From Cudoniella acicularis (Eukaryota > Ascomycota > Leotiomycetes > Helotiales > Helotiaceae): 36,687 nt of DNA. The notes under the pieces are model-generated. The model was given only the letters and a program-made list of their open reading frames with translations. It did no database searches and had not been told where the DNA came from. Location: the NCBI GenBank assembly GCA_013054445.1, contig JAAMPI010000464.1:1-36687 (forward strand). Direction: 5' to 3'. Made by a program: the position numbers and the translations under genes. Each line of letters starts with the position of its first letter. Within the stretch, counting starts at the first letter, position 1. This document shows, one piece after another, positions 1 through 10,779 of the stretch.

Positions 1-231
1 CTGCACCAGAGCTCCTCCGTGGTCGGTGTGATGTATTTCGAGACGGCCGCGCAAGCGGCCACGGCCAATGACCCTTCCATCCCGTGTTCCATTGACTCCG
101 GTGGTGTTTTGAGCTGCCAGTCGTCCAACGGCTTTACAACCATCTTCAACTGCGGTGCTTATATTTATATTGCGAAAGCAACCTGGAACCAGTCTGGATG
201 CATTGGAGTTAGTCTTATATTTCCCTCTTAA
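1..231 (+). CDS. C-terminal part of a secreted-type cysteine-containing protein (5' truncated by the window)
   Basis: The frame is open from base 1 to a TAA at 229-231, so only the last 76 residues are present. The visible tail holds four cysteines in a pattern common at the C-terminus of fungal secreted or cell-wall proteins: IPCSIDSGGVLSCQ, then IFNCGAYIYIAKATW, then SGCIGVSLIF, ending shortly after a hydrophobic strand. The Met at base 19 is only an internal Met; nothing argues for a start there because the frame continues upstream. The catalytic or binding part, if any, lies outside the window. An extracellular location is inferred from the cysteine pattern, since no signal peptide is visible. 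It is followed by more than 600 bases without a gene. Confidence 0.5.
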   Translation: MHQSSSVVGVMYFETAAQAATANDPSIPCSIDSGGVLSCQSSNGFTTIFNCGAYIYIAKATWNQSGCIGVSLIFPS

Positions 232-873
232 AAGCAGGATAATTAGAAATTGCTATAAACCAGCCTTATATAGAACTTATTAAGTATGGTTTACTTTATA
301 TATCGTAAATAGCGGGTTTACTAGACGACCTATGCGCATAGTGATACTTGGGTATGGCGTCAGTGTGCACTGCCCTGTATTCTTAGCGAGCGAAGCCTGT
401 AATTTACGAAGAGAACCCAAAAACGCGCCCTACACTTCCCTGTAAACACCCTTTCGAAAAGACGATCATTTATACTGTACATTTTACTAAGCGCATTCAT
501 GCAATTATTTTATTTTCAAATTATTTGTTAGTTTCATTTTTTTGAATTTATCCGAGTAATAGGTAGGTCTTGGGCTCGTGGGGTTCAAGGATAGTAATGT
601 GGTTGTAAGTATACACAGAACGGACTGATATGTATATTAAGACATTTATAAATTCACTGGGTGTATTATAAATAAAAGAGTTCAAAATTAAATACTAGAG
701 CACTTTTCTTTGACAAGGGTGGGGGACATAATTCGGCGTATAATTTCCCCGAGAGGCTTGAACCTAAAGGAACATACGACGCTTGGAAATTTTTTTTTAA
801 CTCTCGGCAACCTCATTAAACCTAGACAATTGTCTACCGAATCAGCAGCGAACTCATCAAGCTACAATTTGCG
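232..873. other. Intergenic, AT-rich, no gene seen
   Basis: Stops are frequent in all frames and no family motif was recognised. The stretch from about 470 to 690 is strongly AT-rich with many TA steps. A short ORF at 710-904 overlaps the next gene in another frame and has no recognisable content. The last 150 bases should contain the promoter and leader of the methyltransferase-like gene. Confidence 0.5.
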
Positions 874-1582
874 ATGGATATTACATTTCAAAACAGCAGC
901 TTAGCTGCCTTTCTCGCAATAAGTGCGTATCTGGCATTCCTGTGCTACACGCCACCTACGCCACCGCCCTCAAACCCGGTACCCCAACTCGAAGACCGCC
1001 TCAGCCAATTCAACAGCATGTGTTCCAGAAACACTCGAAGAATCATACCACTTATTCTACTTTCAGCATATCACATCATTTTGGTGCTTTTCCCATCGCA
1101 CCACTCAAACATCTGTCTTCATCCGGATCTGTTGAATGAAAAGCTCTTCTCCTGGAGTTGGCGCACGATCGTGTACTTTTTCATCATTTTTACACTGGCA
1201 CCTTTTGCGTCTCTCGGCATATTCGCAACTGGGCAAGAACTTTACCTTTCGCCTTGCTGTTCCCACAGGTCTCGTGACGACAGGCATATATCGATATGTT
1301 CAGCATCCTTCTTACATAGGATTGATCGGGGTACGCGTAGCCTCTATGTTCTTACTCGAAAGGTTGGATGGGGGGCTTGTCTGCCTTGTTCCGCAAATAC
1401 TGGTGTGGATTACCCAAAGAAGGGGTTTGAGTGAAGTGATGCTTGTTGGGGTGACGGCTATCACGGCTGGAGCATTCTGGATAAGGGTTAAGGATGAGAA
1501 GAAAATGTTGAAGAAGGAGTTCGGGAAGGAATGGGAGACTTGGCATGCGAAGACGAAGCGATTCATTCCAGGGATTATTTGA
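874..1582 (+). CDS. Isoprenylcysteine carboxyl methyltransferase-like membrane protein, one frameshift
   Basis: ICMT-family enzymes are multi-span membrane proteins that transfer a methyl group from S-adenosylmethionine, classically to the C-terminal prenylcysteine of CaaX proteins. The N-terminal half (from ATG 874) has a hydrophobic first helix (LAAFLAISAYLAFLCY) and a second span ending near base 1200. The C-terminal half is in the next frame and carries the family signature GIYRYVQHPSYIG, followed by a hydrophobic hairpin and the FGKEW...RFIPGII tail (stop TGA at 1580-1582). The halves join if one T is removed from the TTTT run at 1203-1206. That gives about 235 residues, a normal size for fungal ICMT-like proteins. 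No other lesion was found, so this is either a young pseudogene or a homopolymer assembly error. An intron is less likely because no base is missing from the protein match. Confidence 0.7.
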
Positions 1583-1839
1583 AATGTGTCTGGTTCAAGT
1601 GTGAGAAAAGCAGGAATTGGAATCCTGCCCTTGTACGTTCTCGAAAATTGGAAAAATGATATCACGAATAAATCGGCATTTAGACATAATCCATCAAAAG
1701 TCCCTTTCTGATTTCCTTCTCTCGCTCTGTTGTGCTACGGACAGCTCACGGCCAGGACAAACGTTATAGTGATGAAAACCATTGCAAATATCCAAGTTGA
1801 CTCAATTATCCTAATTTCATCTGTCATCTCCAACCAGTA

Positions 1840-2133
1840 CTACATGAAGGCACAGATCCCAGCGAATACTGTTGTTAAGACATTGGTGTGTGCGTAGAAT
1901 CCGGAAAACATGACAGCCCAGATTGACACCGCAAGTGATGACAAAATCATCCCAGTATCCAGAATACAGTATAACATTATCGAATAAAGAATAATTGCCT
2001 CTGAAGACCAGAGGGAACCTCGATTTCTGGGAAGGTCGGTTGTCAATAATATGAGTCGAGGGAAGCAGAGAGACGTGGTGTTACATACTAGTTCTTCTAG
2101 AGAGATCGAAGACCTGGTTGCCAGAGAAGCCAA
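1840..2133 (-). pseudogene. Possible remnant of a multi-span membrane protein (RTA1-like C-terminus, tentative)
   Basis: A 97-residue minus-strand frame contains two or three hydrophobic stretches (about residues 46-62 and 62-80). The pattern is a Glu followed by a span reading ILYSIMLYCILDTGMIL and then a second span ending in FSGFYAH. This loosely resembles the last two helices of fungal RTA1-like lipid-translocating exporters, which usually end in a HPG motif here replaced by SGF. No start context or upstream homologous region was found, so it is at best a fragment. It could also be a chance ORF. The surrounding DNA is degenerate. Confidence 0.22.
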
Positions 2134-2190
2134 AAATTAACTAACTGTTTTAAGTAGAAAAACAAGCCATAACTGACACTTAATCGCAGC

Positions 2191-2388
2191 GGCAAGAAGA
2201 AGGGCAAGAAAGAGGGGAGAAATGCCGAGGTCGATACGGAGGACCTTGAGGCCAGGGAAGCGAAGAAGTTAGCGGCCACTCGAGATTCTCAAAAGATACG
2301 GTGCAAGCTGTCAACACCATTTCAGGGGTAAAAAGAAGGGAGAGGAGAAGACGGCCGCTTCGATGTCTCTGTTCGAAAATTGGGCGTA
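2191..2388 (+). pseudogene. Lys/Glu-rich coding remnant with a 25-bp intron-like gap
   Basis: From 2191 the frame reads GKKKGKKEGRNAEVDTEDLE and on to LAATRDSQKIR. It then meets a GTGCAAG...TTTCAG segment of only 25 bases (about 2302-2326). Beyond it the same frame resumes as GKKKGEEKTAASMSLFENWA and a TAG at 2386-2388. Charged tails like this are common in fungal proteins with disordered C-termini, so no function is proposed. The GT...AG gap is shorter than any usual fungal intron; a deletion inside an intron, or coincidence, would both explain it. No start could be found upstream. Confidence 0.25.
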
Positions 2389-2399
2389 GGTAGCAGCTA

Positions 2400-3409
2400 T
2401 ATTTAGAAGTCTCGAAGTAAAGGTTAAATCCTTATATCTGAATGGACTATCGAGTATGTAATACGAGAAATGAGGCTTTATATATGTGTGTGTGTGGTTA
2501 CTAATTTAGTGAGCCTTTTGGGCTTCTTCTAGACCGTTTTAGTATCCCTTACGCTACCACCAGATTATACGTCGCGAAGGTCGCGTAGCACAGCCATGAA
2601 AGGCTAATTAAAGGAATTTGATATCAACAGATATATGGAGATTTGCTCACTCTATGATTCTGTAGAATTTTGTATAATTTTTATGTGTTGCTTGTAATTT
2701 TATCAACAGATTATTTCGGATCGTGCTAAGTACAAGTACAAGGCCAGTGGCAGCGTGGGGATAGTCTAATTAGTCTCAAACAGTGTCACAGCAACTAAGG
2801 TAAGAGAGATTTACAAAAAGACATTAAGTGTTCAAATTCCTGTGATATTATCTCTTGTAATGATCTATTAAAATACTGCTTCTCTTGAAACACCTCATAA
2901 ACAGAATGTTCAAGTTCAAGGGGCTACGCGTCACTTGTGCTCATGTTGAACCTCAGAACGCTTAAAATTCTGAGGACATTAGAAGATTTTAGATGTTGGT
3001 AGCTTCAAGAGTGGAGTAGTTGGATTTTCTTCATTGGGTAAGAAGTTGCATCGTCTGTATATCTGCATAAATACTGATTTTCACCTCGGGTCAGGACTTG
3101 GAAAGCATTCCCTCCCAGTTCTCTTATATTTTATTTCGCCTTCACCATTAAATTGAGAAGTCGTGATTCATATGACTCAAACGCCTCACCGCCGTCTAGT
3201 CCATATGAAAAGTGGGTTGAGATAGGAATGACTTGATTTGTAGCAAGAACTTGTGTTCCAGGAGAAGTGACTTTAGTCATAACGAGCGTTGTAACCCCTG
3301 CTCATATTCTCGGCTGTCTAGGCCGATTGTTGAGACAGCGCATGAATATAGTTGTCTTTCAGTAAGCTATAAGGATGGCCTCATACCCCTCCTATCGTCC
3401 GACTCGGCA
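2400..3409. other. Intergenic, AT-rich degenerate DNA, no gene seen
   Basis: No reading frame of convincing content is present. The stretch 2600-2900 is AT-rich with short T and A runs. A short GT repeat (about 2482-2496) is the only simple-sequence feature noted. The last part lies downstream of the minus-strand HET-ankyrin pseudogene. Confidence 0.5.
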
Positions 3410-4519
3410 TCAAGGTCCTGTTCGGTCGAGTAATAGCTGTACGACTGTCTCGTATCTGTAACGGGTTGCCTGTGATAATGGCGTCTCACCTCTACTATCC
3501 TCTGCCTTAAGCTCGGCACCATGTTCAATTACTAGTCTTACCACAGTCTCATATCCGTGCCGGGCCGCTAAGAATAGAGGCGTTTGACCCTCGCTATTCT
3601 TCTCCTCTAGCTTAGCGCCCCGTTCAAGTAGTAATCGTACTACGGCTTTGTATCTGTGTCGGGCCGCCAGTGACAGAGGTGTTTGACCCCCACTATTCTT
3701 CAACTCGAGCCTAGCCCCTTGCTCGAGCAGTAGCTGTACAATTGCCTCGTGCCCGTACCGTGCTGCACGCGATAGCGGCGTCTGTCGCGCGGTAAAATCC
3801 ATTAATTCGACATTAGCTCCTAGATCGAGCAGCATTTGTACCATAGCTCTATACCCGTTCGTAGCTGCAAAAGCCAGCGGTGTCTGACCGCTGAGATCAG
3901 CGCCCTTCTCGGGAAGCAGTTGTACGGCTACTTTATTCCCGGTCTCAGCCACAAAACCCAGCGGCGTCAGACCCTTATTATCCCTTGTTTCGATATCAGC
4001 ACCCTTTTCAAGTAGTAACAGCACGATCGTGTAGTAGGGGGCCGCTTGCGATAGAGGCGTCTGACCGCTATGATTCCTTGCGTTGAGATCAGCACCCTTC
4101 TCAAGAAGCAGTTGCACAATGGCTTCATGCCCATTCTTGACTGCGGAAGCCAGCGGTGTCTGACCCTCATTATCCCTTGTTTCGATATCAGCACCCTTCT
4201 CGAGTAGTAGCCGCACAATGGCCTCATACCCATTCTCGGATGCGCAAGAAAGTAGCGTTTGGCCTCTATTATCCTTCGAATCAAGCTCAGCTTTTGCCTT
4301 GAGATTGGCGCCCTTCTCGAGAAGCAATTGGAAAATGGCTTCACGCCCATTCTTGACTGCGGAGGCCAGCGGTGTTTGACCTTTGCTATCCTTGGAGTCG
4401 AGCTTAGCGCCCTTCTCAAGTAACAGTCGCACAATAGCCTCGTGTCCGTTCTTAGCGGCCAGTGATAACGACGTCTCATTTTCTCTACCTTTCGAGTTTA
4501 TATCGACTCTATCTGTCCC
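3410..4519 (-). repeat. Eleven ankyrin-coding tandem repeats of about 99 bp
   Basis: Each unit encodes GQTPL..AA..G.EA.VQLLLEKGA and about ten linker residues. Units 1-5 are close to one another at the DNA level, while units 7-11 are more diverged. Unit 2 carries six additional linker residues (AKAELD). Unit 5 lacks about three residues in its first helix, and unit 6 lacks about five linker residues before the next GQTPL. All these length changes are multiples of three, so the frame stays open. This is what unequal exchange under some coding constraint would give. Confidence 0.85.
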
Positions 4520-5409
4520 GAGTAGCAGAATGACCATTTCTTCTTCCCCCTGCTCTGATGCCTTTCGAAATACCGCACTGTGTAATGAGCCTTAACTATG
4601 CAAAAACTCTGGGAGCGACCAATCAAGAAACTCATACTGTGCATTGTCCTGTATAGTGTCCGATAGTAAGAATAAAACGGCATCTCGGATAACCTGCTGT
4701 AAGGATTTCGAATAATCCGGAAAATGTTGTTCTTATACACATCCGATGATATACCAAGCAAGGCGTAGATAATATCTCGCTCGTCAGTTGCTTCGTTTTC
4801 ACGAAACTTCAGTAATAAAGTGTGGAGGTTCCGCTTGTGGCTCCACCAAGACTCTTTTTCTGCGAGACCAGGCATTATATCCAGAATAGCCTGACAATAG
4901 GGATAGGGTTGCAATCCAATCAAAGACGGAACTTGTGCGAAAGTCCGCGTTGATACAGACTTCTGGCCACAGAGAATTGTGGCAACTCGAGCGTTAGCAA
5001 TTTCTTGCAAGATCCAGATTCTTCGAAACCACGATCGCTTTAAAATCAAGTTCATTCCTTCACGCCACCTAGCACTCTGATCTACATAGATGTCTCCCAG
5101 TCTAGGATTCGTATCCGACCGAGTATGCATCCAGAGTTGAGCGGAAAGTCTCCAGTCCCTTTCAACTTTGACATTGTTTTCATGAAGTTGCTTCATTGAA
5201 TCCATGATCAAGTCGGTCTCATTCGTACCCGAGCCCAGCCAAACAACAACCTCTTCAGCCTCCTTATATATGCTACCCATTTGCTGAACTTGATGTTTTC
5301 GCTCTTCGTTGTTGTCCTGGTCGATACAGATAGCGTCAATCCACAAAATTCGATCCCTGTCTTCAAAGCGCAGTTGCTGGAGTGCGGCCAATAAGTTTCT
5401 AGTTATATG

Positions 5410-5638
5410 TATTGGGATTATTGACTCCAGCTAGTCGGATGAGTGGTATCATCAATACAAGCAATAGGATCACAAAGATCGTCCGAAGGGCTCAATTAGG
5501 GTAAATCAAGTATATTGTCAACTGTATCGAGTAAACTATGAGGGCATCGGGCCACATATCTGGACTACAAGTGAGACGTGCCTGAAATACGTGCTGGGTG
5601 CCATAGGAGCCTCAGGCTTCCAGGCACACACTTCAATA
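5410..5638. mobile_element. 229-bp MITE-like insertion in the HET domain, 5-bp target duplication
   Basis: The segment begins TATTG and ends CAATA (5-bp terminal inverted repeats) and is bounded by the direct repeat ATATG at 5405-5409 and 5639-5643. Removing the segment plus one ATATG copy joins NGSTMHI to TRNLLAALQQLR in frame, with the residue spacing expected for HET domains. It has no coding capacity. An intron is unlikely because the available GT/AG pairs leave the downstream frame wrong. The exact ends are slightly ambiguous: a TG...CA version at 5408-5635 also restores the frame, with one additional residue. Confidence 0.75.
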
Positions 5639-5847
5639 ATATGCATAGTGCTGCCGTTGACGATGATTTTGGCTTCCTTTTCTAAGGTCTCCCACGTATA
5701 GGATAAGGCACCATAGGGTACGCCTCCTTCGGTATACCCTTCAGACATGTCGCATTGAATATCATCTGTAGGGTTTCCTCTAAGAAGTCGGAGGAGCCGT
5801 ATCGCAGGGCCATTGAGATCGATTGATCAATAGTTGAACACGGCCAT

Positions 5848-8636
5848 CAATGTAAATATTCAAGATACTTTCGAGTAAGAGGACGTGAGGTTATTAAGGG
5901 AGGTGGGAAGGTCGCGAGGGAGGTATCGAGCTCGAGAGGATCATCGGAGAGGTTCTGAAAGATGGAGGGGTAGATAATGTTGAAAATCAGCGCCTGGACG
6001 AAGCGGACACGCTAAAACCAACAGGGGAGCGGACCCCCGGAATGCTCGCTGTGCTGATTGTGTCACAGAATACCCCTAGACCCAGGATTAATTTTCCCTT
6101 TTGCTGATTCCGTTTTAGTCTGCAGACATGAGTAACTGCTGCTTTAACCTGAGCTAAGGGTGAGCCTACCTGAGCCGAGGGTGAACAAGCCTGAGCAAGC
6201 CCGAGCAGAGCCTAAGCAGAGCCTGAGCAGAGCCTGAGTATCCTGAGCATCCTAAGCACGCCTGAGTCAGCCTGCGTACCTATAATATAGGACCTATTTT
6301 GGCCTCCTATGTGCCCGGCTACAGTTTCCTTACCGAATTTTGCTCGGGAATCCGTTTCTACTCCTTTTCAGGTTCCTACTGGAGCAGATTTTGGATTCCT
6401 CTTATTAAAGAGCTTATATAGTAGTAATTTAGCCTTATAAGTCAGAATATAGTGGGCTACTTCGACCTCTGTGGTATGACCTTGGTATAAGTCACGGGAC
6501 TTTATTATATAATAATTAACATATCTGTCTCTTACCTTAGACACTTAGGCTATAATATTACTCTCTGCATTTGTCTTAGTCCACTAGCAAACTAACTTGT
6601 TTTGGACATGTTATCCCCTTTAACCTGCTTATTAGAACACTCTCTCAACTCCTCCGCGCTAGCACAGCCCTGCGACGCGTTGTACAGACACGCCTGGCAC
6701 AATATACCTCTCCCTCCCCCCCCCTATTACCCGCGGCCCATACAAGGCCCTCGTATGCCCCCTCCCTTGTCCAATCCCTATAGGACACAGCCCGGGCTGC
6801 CTCTGAACAGGCCAGTGAAGGCGAACTAATATTCGGCCCCATTGCTGCCCTCTAGGACTCCCATCTCCAAGCAAAGACTACACAGGATCTGGCCCCTGCC
6901 TTTGCTGCCCCCTTGCCGCCCTACTCAAGCTCGAAAATTGTCCAATGTGGCATGTAAGTGATTGCTCGCGCATTTGCTATGGGTTCCAATGCTGTAAGGA
7001 GGGCAACATTTTGCTCTTGGGCGGGAAAAGTCATAATTGGCCAGTGAAGAGCCGGGCAGGGGTCTGTAACTCAAGGATTGGGATTAGGACACTATGGGAT
7101 GGGTTCCCGGTGCTCTTCTCCGGTACTAATAAATATAACAGGTATACATCCAACCGTCAGAGGTACCGGCTGTGGTGGGTTGGCTGTCTCGATCTACAGG
7201 TACCACGTAGCCAATATCTTCCCATTTGCTCACTTCATCTGACGGAAGAAAGAGAAGCTCAAAATCGCAAGTAAAGTGGAATACTAGAATAGCTGAACAA
7301 CGCTAAAGAATATACTCACAAGGGAAAATTTACAAAGTTAGTCTTGAACGCGAATGTGCATACTGAACGTGAGATAGGACCTTCTCTTATTACATTAAGG
7401 CAATTAGCGAAAGGGGAAGAAGTACATGATGAATGGCCAAGTTCCCCTGCAACCCGTTGTGTGAGCTCGCGGTTTTTCCTGATCCTGGTAGAGTCTTATT
7501 AGGATTTTCCGTTTAGAAGTATTCTGCGGAGTGGGGGAAGAGCTCTATTTGCAGTCCCGCCAAGGTTTCGGTGTTCGGCTTCGGAGCAAGCACGGAACCG
7601 AGGTGCGATTTGCAACAAAACGCTAGCTCCCCAAGGGATGTACTTGATTCGAAAAGGTCACAAGTGTCAGGTAGAGAGTGGGAAAGTATGGCATTTGAAT
7701 GATCGGAACCTCGGAGCATTTGTGTTACACGATGCGCAAGGCGCGCCGGCGTCTTCGCCGATTGCTGAATGGGATCATTGCACACACGCTGTTTCTCATA
7801 CCTTGATTGTTCGAAACGTTACATCGGTATCTGAGTTTGCCACCCATTTCAGGATATGGACTCGAGGGAAGCGTACTCGAAAATATGCATGGTGCCATGC
7901 CAGTTACCAAGAACCTTCCGCTTTATGAGTCTTGAAACACTTCAGAAGTTCCCCATAACCACTATCTTTATCGTTTAGAAGAATTAAGTATTTGATTGAG
8001 ACGGCTTTGAATGATACGTAGTTCCTGCTGGATCGTAATTGAGTTTGTATAGGGAATGGAACTTTTGAAGTGTTCCGAGCGACTTACACTTAGGGTTAGT
8101 TACAAACTCGGTGAAACAAACCTCGAAATACCAATCAGCCGATCTCGTCAACCATTAACATCGTAGCATTGAATTCGTTACTCTCAAAGGTCTATATTTA
8201 ACCGTCTCTTGATCGGTGGGTGAGCCTGTTGTTGTTTGTGCTGTGCAAAAATGATCAGAGAGATACCAACACTCGCAAAGCCTTGAGGGAACCCCACCAC
8301 AAAAAAAACACCTAGCTCATTTTCCATGACGCCCAGCTCATTTTCCATGTTCCCTTTAGATGCATCTAAATATTGCAAAGGTTATTTTTTCTTTCCCCAA
8401 TATGCGTCAAGGTTGGTACCTGAAACAACTAGAACTTTGTAACCATTCGTTCCACACCGATTGGGAGGTCTGTGGATTCGTTTTCCCGATTCCGGAAGGG
8501 ATCTTTGCGGCTGTAGAAAGGCTAGATACAAAGAATACTACCGTGGAGGGCTTGGGAGCTCTGCGAATGCTATTTACCCGCTATTGACAGCACCAATATA
8601 ACCAGGTCCCATGGTTTCGAAAGGTTAAAGCTTGAC
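5848..8636. other. Long stretch without a convincing gene
   Basis: Besides the repeat array at 6148-6276, I see only short ORFs without recognisable content. One at 6602-6829 (+) is proline-rich (PLPPPPYYPRP) and has low-complexity DNA beneath it. One at 7638-7928 (+) and one at 8360-8587 (+) have no family motif. The DNA from 6280 to 6600 shares short TTTTGGCCTCCT-type words with the flanks of the other repeat arrays and is probably transposon-derived. The block 7280-8200 is unremarkable. Confidence 0.4.
6148..6276. repeat. CCTGAGC-type short repeat array (array A)
   Basis: About a dozen imperfect copies of CCTGAGC, CCTAAGC and GAGCCGAGGGTGA follow each other with irregular spacing of 7-13 bases. 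Related arrays occur at 14892-14960, 17241-17334, 19634-19682 and 20984-21100. Such clusters are typical of subterminal repeats of DNA transposons, but I could not define an element end here. Confidence 0.6.
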
Positions 8637-8848
8637 CTTCAAGCCGCCGAACAATTATTCAACCAGAGTGAAGATAGCGACGAGGACCCAAATATGACAA
8701 TTCGAGAGTGTGTTGTTGATAAGGAGGGAGACACAATTTTAGAGTTTGCGAACGCAGCTTCGGAGATACACCCAATCCGGAGATTTCGAGTCTCTTCACA
8801 TTTGCTATCCCAGCACTCTCCACTTTTCAAACGGTTCCTGTCAGCTTA
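8637..8848 (+). pseudogene. Possible BTB/POZ-domain fragment
   Basis: The frame reads DEDPNMTIREC, then VVDKEGDTILEF, then FRVSSHLLSQHSPLFKRFLS before a TAA. This matches the start of fungal BTB domains, where a D.EGD..L strand is followed by FRVSS..L...SP.F...L. The rest of the domain is missing because of the stop, and no start codon with sensible context was found upstream; the open frame simply runs back into unrelated sequence. BTB domains mediate protein-protein contacts, but nothing functional can be claimed for this piece. Confidence 0.3.
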
Positions 8849-9203
8849 AAATTGGAGTAACAATCCACCTCACCACCTATGGAGGTTATGCGAGCTGCCG
8901 GTGAGGTGGAGGACATTTTTAGGAATTGGACGTTTGGTGGTTTGAAGTTGAATCTAGATGATTGAGAAAGTGGTCGAAGTCGAAGAATGAGGTTCATCGC
9001 GAGGATGAATTTCAGAGAAGGCCCGAGAGGGTAGTAGAAGGAGAAGGGGAAGTGGGATTGAGGGGTGGTCCAATAACTAATCAAAGCCGAGGCTGAAGAT
9101 CCGCCTTCTCATGCCACCAAAAATTTCGCGACCATCACCTTGAGCCCTCATGAACAACAACACAATGAAATGACCGCACAGCGTAGTATGAGCGCACATC
9201 ACG

Positions 9204-10640
9204 ATGGAACGGCGATATAACCAGCCTCCTTCACATCGCAACGTTAGATATGCGGAGGATCACCGCGACGAAGGATACGCAGACGATTACTTCTCAGAAG
9301 AAGACGAATACGTAGATAGAGGTATTCGCCGACCTCAAGGACAGCCTTCGGAAGGGGAAGAGAAAGGCAAAGAAAAGGAATCAATGGCGTCTTGGCTTGG
9401 CAGAGTAACGATGAGTTCGCAAGTTCAATTTGCGGCGACGGCTATTGTGAGCGGTGCTGTTATTGCAGGTGGGATACTGGGGTACCAGACCCTACAGAGG
9501 GCTGAGAGGGTTAGTGAGTTGAAGAGTGGGATTGCGGAGAGTTAGGGAGGGGTAGGAGGGCGATAAGATGCGTTTTGGAAGATTTTCTTTATCTGTACTT
9601 TGAGGAAGGGTGTGGGATTGGGAGGTGTAAGGGGAAGCAAAATTGAGGACAATTGCTGATGAGAGAAGTGAAGCTTACAGATTTTAGTGCTGCGATACCT
9701 AGTTCTGGAGTAAGTAAAGAAGATGAGCGGAGTGCAGCTCTTGCTGTGAGGGCGCAGAAGGGGACTATGATAATGGTTAGTTTCTCTCTTAACTTTGGTT
9801 AAGGATTTGTTCTAACAAGAAGCAGAACTCATCCTCGAACAACTAGCACAGAATCGAGTCTTCCTCACAGATGAAAGCCTAAAGAAGCTTCGAGGCTCAT
9901 TTATAATCATCGTCGGCTATGGAGGTGTCGGATCCCATTGCACAGCACACTCGCCCGCTCTAGCGTCTCCTACGTTCGCCTTATTGACTTCGACCTCTCC
10001 TCTCTAAACCGACATGCCGTAGCCAGACTCACAGATACGAGAAAACCAAAAGTTTCCTGTCTAAAGAAAAGCTTGCAGCAAATTATACCCTGGGTATATT
10101 TAGACCTCCGAAACGAGCTTTATACTCCGGCTGCTGCCTCTACATTACTAAGAGCCTGAGATGGCAGAAAACCAGACTTTATCGTCGATGCTATTGATAA
10201 TATCGATAGCAAGGTTATGCTCCTAGAATATTGCCACAAGAACTCCCTCCCGGTAATTTCCTCTATGGGAGAGGGGTGTTGATTAGACCCCACCCGCCTC
10301 TTCATCGGTGATACATCAGCCTCAACTAAAGACCCTCGCTCCCACAGTACTCGCCGCCGTCTCCGCCTTCTCGGCGTCACATCTGGGATCCCCGTCGTAT
10401 TCTTGACCGAGAAACCCGGGCCGGGAAAGCCTCCCTTTTACCGCTCCCCGAAGAAGAATTCCAAAAAGGCTCTGTCGGAGATCTCGGCGTCTTGCCTGAT
10501 TTCAGAGTCAGGATTTTACCCGTACTAGGCACCATGCCTGCGGTATTTGGATACGCGGTTGCGAACCATGTTATTTTGACTATCACAGGGCACTGCGATG
10601 TACACGGTAAGAGAGGCATTCGCCTTTGAAACTGCTGTAT
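9204..10640 (+). pseudogene. TCD1: tRNA threonylcarbamoyladenosine dehydratase-like (TCD1/TCD2 family) pseudogene
   Basis: TCD enzymes are E1-like (ThiF/MoeB superfamily) proteins of the mitochondrial outer membrane that dehydrate t6A37 of tRNA to cyclic ct6A37 with ATP. The first exon (9204-9545) is open and carries the membrane anchor (VQFAATAIVSGAVIAGGILGY) near residues 75-95. Family blocks then follow: KEDERSAALA, LILEQLAQNRVF, the nucleotide-binding VGYGGVGSHC (usually GCGGVGS), VRLIDFD, SSLNRHAVA, DFIVDAIDNIDSK, STRRRLRLLG and PVLGTMPAVFGY. An intron at 9776-9825 with CTAAC is recognisable. Lesions: single-base losses near 9760 (G run), 9944 and 10421-10425, and TGA codons at 10157-10159 and 10280-10282. 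The 9543-9545 TAG may be read through an intron or be another lesion. The C-terminal region is not recognisable. This copy cannot make the enzyme. Confidence 0.85.
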
Positions 10641-10779
10641 ATATATGAACGAACTCGAGGTTGGGCTAGACCTCAAAGGCGGGTTCAGATCAAGGCTAGA
10701 GGTGTATTCAAGCCGCCCTCTCAATATCTCTATACCAAACACAATTCTATTCCCATCCAACCCTCACCTACTTCCACCC

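Larger units (their letters stand above)
3410..5847 (-). pseudogene. HET-domain/ankyrin-repeat gene, multiply broken
   Basis: HET domains are found in fungal heterokaryon-incompatibility proteins; HET plus ankyrin repeats is a known architecture. Reading from ATG 5847 the family start is visible (IRLLRLLRG, YGALSYTW, then WIDAICIDQ, VVVWLGSG, SWFRRIWILQEI, ATDERDIIYALLGI). The ankyrin part (11 units of about 33 residues) runs from ATG 4537 to TGA 3410-3412. Lesions: TGA at 5827-5829; a 229-bp insertion at 5410-5638; a one-base deletion near 4718-4720 that moves the frame before PDYSKS; and a TAA at 4592-4594. A further frame change just before the stop at 3410 is possible, because a related frame (LDAESDD) continues beyond it. 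The ankyrin half alone remains a clean 375-residue ORF. Confidence 0.85.

Noticed and set aside
5410..5638. Reading the HET insertion as an intron
   Set aside because: A GTGTGT...CTAG pair exists, but splicing leaves the following frame wrong, whereas removing the segment with one ATATG copy restores it exactly.
6602..7274. ORFs at 6602-6829 and 6945-7274 as genes
   Set aside because: Low-complexity proline codons in the first and no recognisable motif in the second; they overlap ORFs on the other strand.
7638..7928. 96-residue plus-strand ORF as a gene
   Set aside because: No family motif, no promoter or intron context, and an overlapping opposite-strand frame is equally plausible.
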